A stretch of 64,000 bases of DNA from Candidatus Saccharibacteria bacterium UBA6664 (lineage in GTDB: Bacteria > Patescibacteriota > Saccharimonadia > Saccharimonadales > Saccharimonadaceae). This document shows positions 61,231-64,000 of this stretch, piece after piece; position 1 is the first letter of the stretch; each line of letters starts with the position of its first letter. The DNA lies in the NCBI GenBank assembly GCA_002455275.1, contig DKKO01000001.1:166799-230798 (forward strand). Direction: 5' to 3'. A program made the position numbers and the translations under genes. The notes beneath the pieces are model-generated. The model saw nothing but the letters and a program-made list of their open reading frames with translations, was not told the DNA's origin and searched no databases.

Positions 61231-62781
61231 ATGTCGGAAGATCAGAAAAAACAGCTACAAACTCAACTATGGAATATTGCGAATGAGCTCCGCGGTAAGA
61301 TGGATGCTGATGAATTTCGCGATTACATCCTCGGCTTTATCTTCTACAAATACCTTTCGGAGAAAATCGAACTTTACGCCGATGAGTTGCTACGTCCAGA
61401 TAATAAAAAATACGCCGAGCTACTAGGCGACCCGAAAGAAGGCGATTATATCATCGCTGTTCGCACAGCCACGCTTGATAAGCTCGGCTATTTCCTCGCT
61501 CCAAACGAAATGTTCCATCATGTCGCTCAAAATGGCATGACGAATGACAATCTCAACGAAGACCTTGAGCGCATTCTCAATAGTATCGAGCAGAGTACAA
61601 TGGGCACGGATAGTGAGGAAGATTTTGAGCATTTATTCTCAGAGCTTGACCTGAATGCTACGCGCCTGGGTAAAACGGTGAGCCAGCGCAATGAGTTGAT
61701 CGCAAAAGTACTACTGCACCTCGATAAGATCGACTTTCGTCTGGAAGATTCCGAAATTGACGTGCTTGGCGATGCGTACGAATATTTGATTGGCCAGTTT
61801 GCTAGTGGTGCCGGAAAAAAAGCCGGTGAATTTTACACGCCGCAGGAAGTTTCTCAAATCCTAGCACGTATCGTTTCTGCCAGTAAAAAGGAACTGAAGA
61901 GTGCTTACGACCCTACCTGTGGGTCAGGTTCACTTCTGCTTCGTGTAGCAAAATTTGCAAATGTCGACAGGTTTTTTGGGCAGGAGTCTATACACACTAC
62001 CTACAACTTGGCTCGGATGAATATGATATTACATGATGTACACTTTGCAGATTTTGACATCAAACAGGAAGATACTTTAGAGCATCCACAGCACCTCGAA
62101 TATAAGTTTGAAGCTATAGTCGCTAATCCGCCGTTTAGTGCGAAGTGGTCGGCAAATGCAATTCACCTCAGTGATGAGCGCTTTGCACAGTACGGCAAGC
62201 TTGCCCCAAGCAGCAAGGCAGACTACGCCTTTATTCAGCACATGATCTACCAGCTTGACGAAAACGGTACGATGGCAGTGGTCATGCCTCATGGTGTTCT
62301 ATTCCGCGGCGCAGCTGAGGGCCATATTCGCAAATTTTTGATAGAGCAAAAGAATTACCTGGATGCTGTAATTGGGCTACCCGCAAATCTATTCTTTGGC
62401 ACTAGTATCCCAGCTTGTATATTGGTGTTCAAAAAGTGCCGCCCAACTGGCGAAAACGTGCTGTTTATCGACGCCAGCAAGCATTTTGAAAAGGGCAAAA
62501 ACCAGAACCGTCTGCGCTCAAGCGACATCGATGAGATTCTCGAGACATATGAGCAGCGAAACGAAAAGGATAAATACAGTCACGTTGCCAGCCTGGATGA
62601 AATCAAAGAAAACGACTACAACCTGAACATTCCGCGTTATGTCGACACGTTTGAAGAGGAGGTGGAGATTGACTTAGATGAGGTTGTAGATGAAATCCGC
62701 AAGCTCGATAAATCTAGCGCAGAGCTCGATGCAAAAATAACAGAATACACTAAAGAGCTTGGCATAAGGAGTCCATTCTGA
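61231..62781 (+). CDS. hsdM: Type I restriction-modification DNA methyltransferase (HsdM)
   Basis: 516 aa. N-terminal HsdM_N helices (LWNIANELRGKMDADEFRDYILGFIFYKYLSEK), then N6-adenine methyltransferase: AGEFYTPQEV, DPTCGSGSLLL (SAM motif), and NPPF in IVANPPFSAKW. The C-terminus is a coiled coil. A double ATG gives two starts; 61231 is used, three bases past the first. The next gene overlaps by one base. HsdS and HsdR should follow beyond the window. Confidence 0.95.
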   Translation: MSEDQKKQLQTQLWNIANELRGKMDADEFRDYILGFIFYKYLSEKIELYADELLRPDNKKYAELLGDPKEGDYIIAVRTATLDKLGYFLAPNEMFHHVAQNGMTNDNLNEDLERILNSIEQSTMGTDSEEDFEHLFSELDLNATRLGKTVSQRNELIAKVLLHLDKIDFRLEDSEIDVLGDAYEYLIGQFASGAGKKAGEFYTPQEVSQILARIVSASKKELKSAYDPTCGSGSLLLRVAKFANVDRFFGQESIHTTYNLARMNMILHDVHFADFDIKQEDTLEHPQHLEYKFEAIVANPPFSAKWSANAIHLSDERFAQYGKLAPSSKADYAFIQHMIYQLDENGTMAVVMPHGVLFRGAAEGHIRKFLIEQKNYLDAVIGLPANLFFGTSIPACILVFKKCRPTGENVLFIDASKHFEKGKNQNRLRSSDIDEILETYEQRNEKDKYSHVASLDEIKENDYNLNIPRYVDTFEEEVEIDLDEVVDEIRKLDKSSAELDAKITEYTKELGIRSPF

Positions 62782-63428
62782 TGGCGAAAGTTCCTTACAC
62801 TCCCGCAAGCTATCATGATAATGCATTCAATTGTCCATTCTGTGGTGCGTATGCGGATCAGAATTGGCATGCCATAACAAGTCCCAGGATAGTCGGGATA
62901 ATCGAAGATATCGAACTGTGTCGATGTGGGCACTGCTATCGTTTTTCTATCTGGAATGAAGGTGCAATGGTATTGCCAGATAGTGGTGAAGTAGAATCGC
63001 CAAATGAAGACTTATCGGAGGAAATCAAGCAAGACTATAGTGAAGCTGTATCAATACTCCAAAAATCACCTAGAGGTGCTGCCGCATTGCTCAGACTAGC
63101 GGTCCAAAAATTATGTATCCAGCTGGGTGAAAACGGTAAAGATATCAATACCGACATAGGCAATCTTGTGAAAAGTGGACTTTCGCCAACGATTCAACAA
63201 GCACTTGATGTGTTGCGTGTTATAGGCAATGAGTCTGTACACCCTGGGCAAATAGACCTGCGCGATGATCCGGCCACTGCACAAGCATTATTCAGGTTGT
63301 TAAATAAGATTGCGGAGACCATGATTACCGAACCGAAGCAAATCCAAGAGATATATGACAAGATTCCGGATGCTAAGAAAAAAGCCATCGAAGTCCGTGA
63401 CCAAAAAACTCCAAGTAAGGATATATGA
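62781..63428 (+). CDS. DUF4145-domain protein in the restriction locus
   Basis: 215 aa. Zinc-binding CPFC and CRCGHC at the N-terminus, then DUF4145 with helices (AVSILQKSPRGAAALLRLAVQKLC and LDVLRVIGNESVHPGQIDL). DUF4145 domains are frequent in type I restriction and conflict systems. The start overlaps hsdM by one base; the end overlaps the next gene by 4 bp, so a tight operon. Confidence 0.85.
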   Translation: MAKVPYTPASYHDNAFNCPFCGAYADQNWHAITSPRIVGIIEDIELCRCGHCYRFSIWNEGAMVLPDSGEVESPNEDLSEEIKQDYSEAVSILQKSPRGAAALLRLAVQKLCIQLGENGKDINTDIGNLVKSGLSPTIQQALDVLRVIGNESVHPGQIDLRDDPATAQALFRLLNKIAETMITEPKQIQEIYDKIPDAKKKAIEVRDQKTPSKDI

Positions 63429-63928
63429 TGGCAAGTCCGTTCAAAAAATACGTAGTCGACTTATTTGGCGAAAAGCAGAAGTTTACTGATGCGGCCATTA
63501 AGAATATACAGCTTTCCAACGAAATGTCTGGTAGATTTCAAACGCTAGTGGCCACGGTAATACTTGCTCAGCTTGCATTCTTGGGTACTCTTGGTTTCGA
63601 AAATAACCAAAAAATACTCGCCGCAAGTGCTGCGACTACTCTTGCTATAGCCTTAACGGTTCATCTTGCCGCTGGTAGCTGGCAGCAAGCCAGAGTAATA
63701 AATTCGATCAAGCACTATATAAAAAAGGTAGGCGAAGTAGAGGCGATTATTAAGCAAACAAAAAAAACGCACATCAGCCCAGAAGAATACGAAAAATATA
63801 GAATCATAGAAACGTCGTCAACGATCGGTTACACAAAATGGCCAAATAGACTACTTATGCTTGGCTATATCCTCGCGTTTGCAGGCACAGCACTTGTGCT
63901 CTTATTGATATGGAGACTTGTCGCGTGA
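63425..63928 (+). CDS. Membrane protein in the restriction locus (SLATT-like layout)
   Basis: 167 aa with three to four hydrophobic segments (about 37-55, 64-83, 142-165) around an amphipathic cytoplasmic helix region. The placement of helices near the start and end recalls the SLATT-type two-helix effectors, but the family is not sure. Its stop overlaps the next start (GTGA). A cell-death or membrane-sensing role would be a guess. Confidence 0.45.
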   Translation: MMASPFKKYVVDLFGEKQKFTDAAIKNIQLSNEMSGRFQTLVATVILAQLAFLGTLGFENNQKILAASAATTLAIALTVHLAAGSWQQARVINSIKHYIKKVGEVEAIIKQTKKTHISPEEYEKYRIIETSSTIGYTKWPNRLLMLGYILAFAGTALVLLLIWRLVA

Positions 63929-64000
63929 CCAGTTCGGCAAAAAGTGGTGCGCTTCGTGCAGTCATGAAGCTTCACGAACAGGACAAGCAGGCTTTGATTG
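63925..64000 (+). CDS. Start of a further restriction-locus gene (cut by the window)
   Basis: GTG at 63925 overlapping the previous stop; 25 codons visible (VTSSAKSGALRAVMKLHEQD..). Too short to identify. HsdS or HsdR is expected here. Confidence 0.5.
   Translation, partial: MTSSAKSGALRAVMKLHEQDKQALI

Overview
Organism. The gene content suggests a small-genome member of the Candidate Phyla Radiation, most likely a saccharibacterium (TM7). This is inferred from gene content and compact or shortened housekeeping enzymes (TilS of 279 aa, MetK of 322 aa), overlapping stop/start junctions, a leucyl-tRNA synthetase carrying an inserted NUDIX domain, a type IV pilin and an Rpf-like cell-wall hydrolase. 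TGA is used as a normal stop (for example at 63926-63928), so the window is read with code 11. No rRNA genes or CRISPR arrays were seen. Three tRNA genes are present: Phe(GAA), Gly(GCC) and Gln(CTG).

Layout. 1-14.7 kb is chromosomal: the 5' end of ftsH, tilS, a Y-family polymerase with a small partner, maf, tRNA-Phe, and then small enzymes and envelope genes (DUF1761, DUF202, a secreted FG-GAP/VCBS protein, a secreted SGNH hydrolase, a PadR regulator, HAD, GyrI-like, two DUF1801, Nramp-like, DOPA-dioxygenase-like, DUF1428). 14.8-30.6 kb is an accessory block with two large serine recombinases, an ABC-three-component (ABC-3C) conflict system with an HNH effector, a copper module (CsoR, MauE-like, Met/His-rich secreted protein, DUF305), a metal-efflux operon (HTH, CDF transporter, PIN protein), and a replication module (SpoVG-like, gpII/X-type initiator, serine recombinase). 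The recombinase of that module reads through a tRNA-Gly gene. A 17-bp copy of the 3' end of that tRNA lies at the left edge of the block.

31.4-36.5 kb is an unusual cluster: two diverged alanyl-tRNA-synthetase-like proteins without editing domains, a radical SAM enzyme, an aldo/keto reductase and a possible nucleotidyltransferase-fold protein. This is the best candidate for an undescribed pathway. 36.6-46 kb is core: murF, leuS with the NUDIX insertion, rpmF-nusB-NUDIX-rnc, a candidate structured RNA, rpsP-khpA and trmD. 46-57 kb holds tRNA-Gln inside a long inverted repeat, small membrane proteins, a type IV pilin, PAP2, rmuC, an aquaporin, pheS-SGNH-pheT and an Rpf/LysM protein. 57.4-61 kb has metK behind a SAM-family riboswitch and then GC-rich cassettes with AT-rich promoters, including two related HTH/zinc-ribbon proteins. 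The right end (61.2-64 kb) opens a type I restriction-modification locus with two accessory genes and is cut by the window edge.

How the parts fit. The right-hand module of the accessory block looks like an integrative element that can replicate and excise, with metal-resistance and defence cargo beside it. The chromosomal parts are translation and RNA-processing genes plus envelope genes expected of a host-associated, metabolically reduced bacterium. All product names come from motif recognition by eye; no database search was run.
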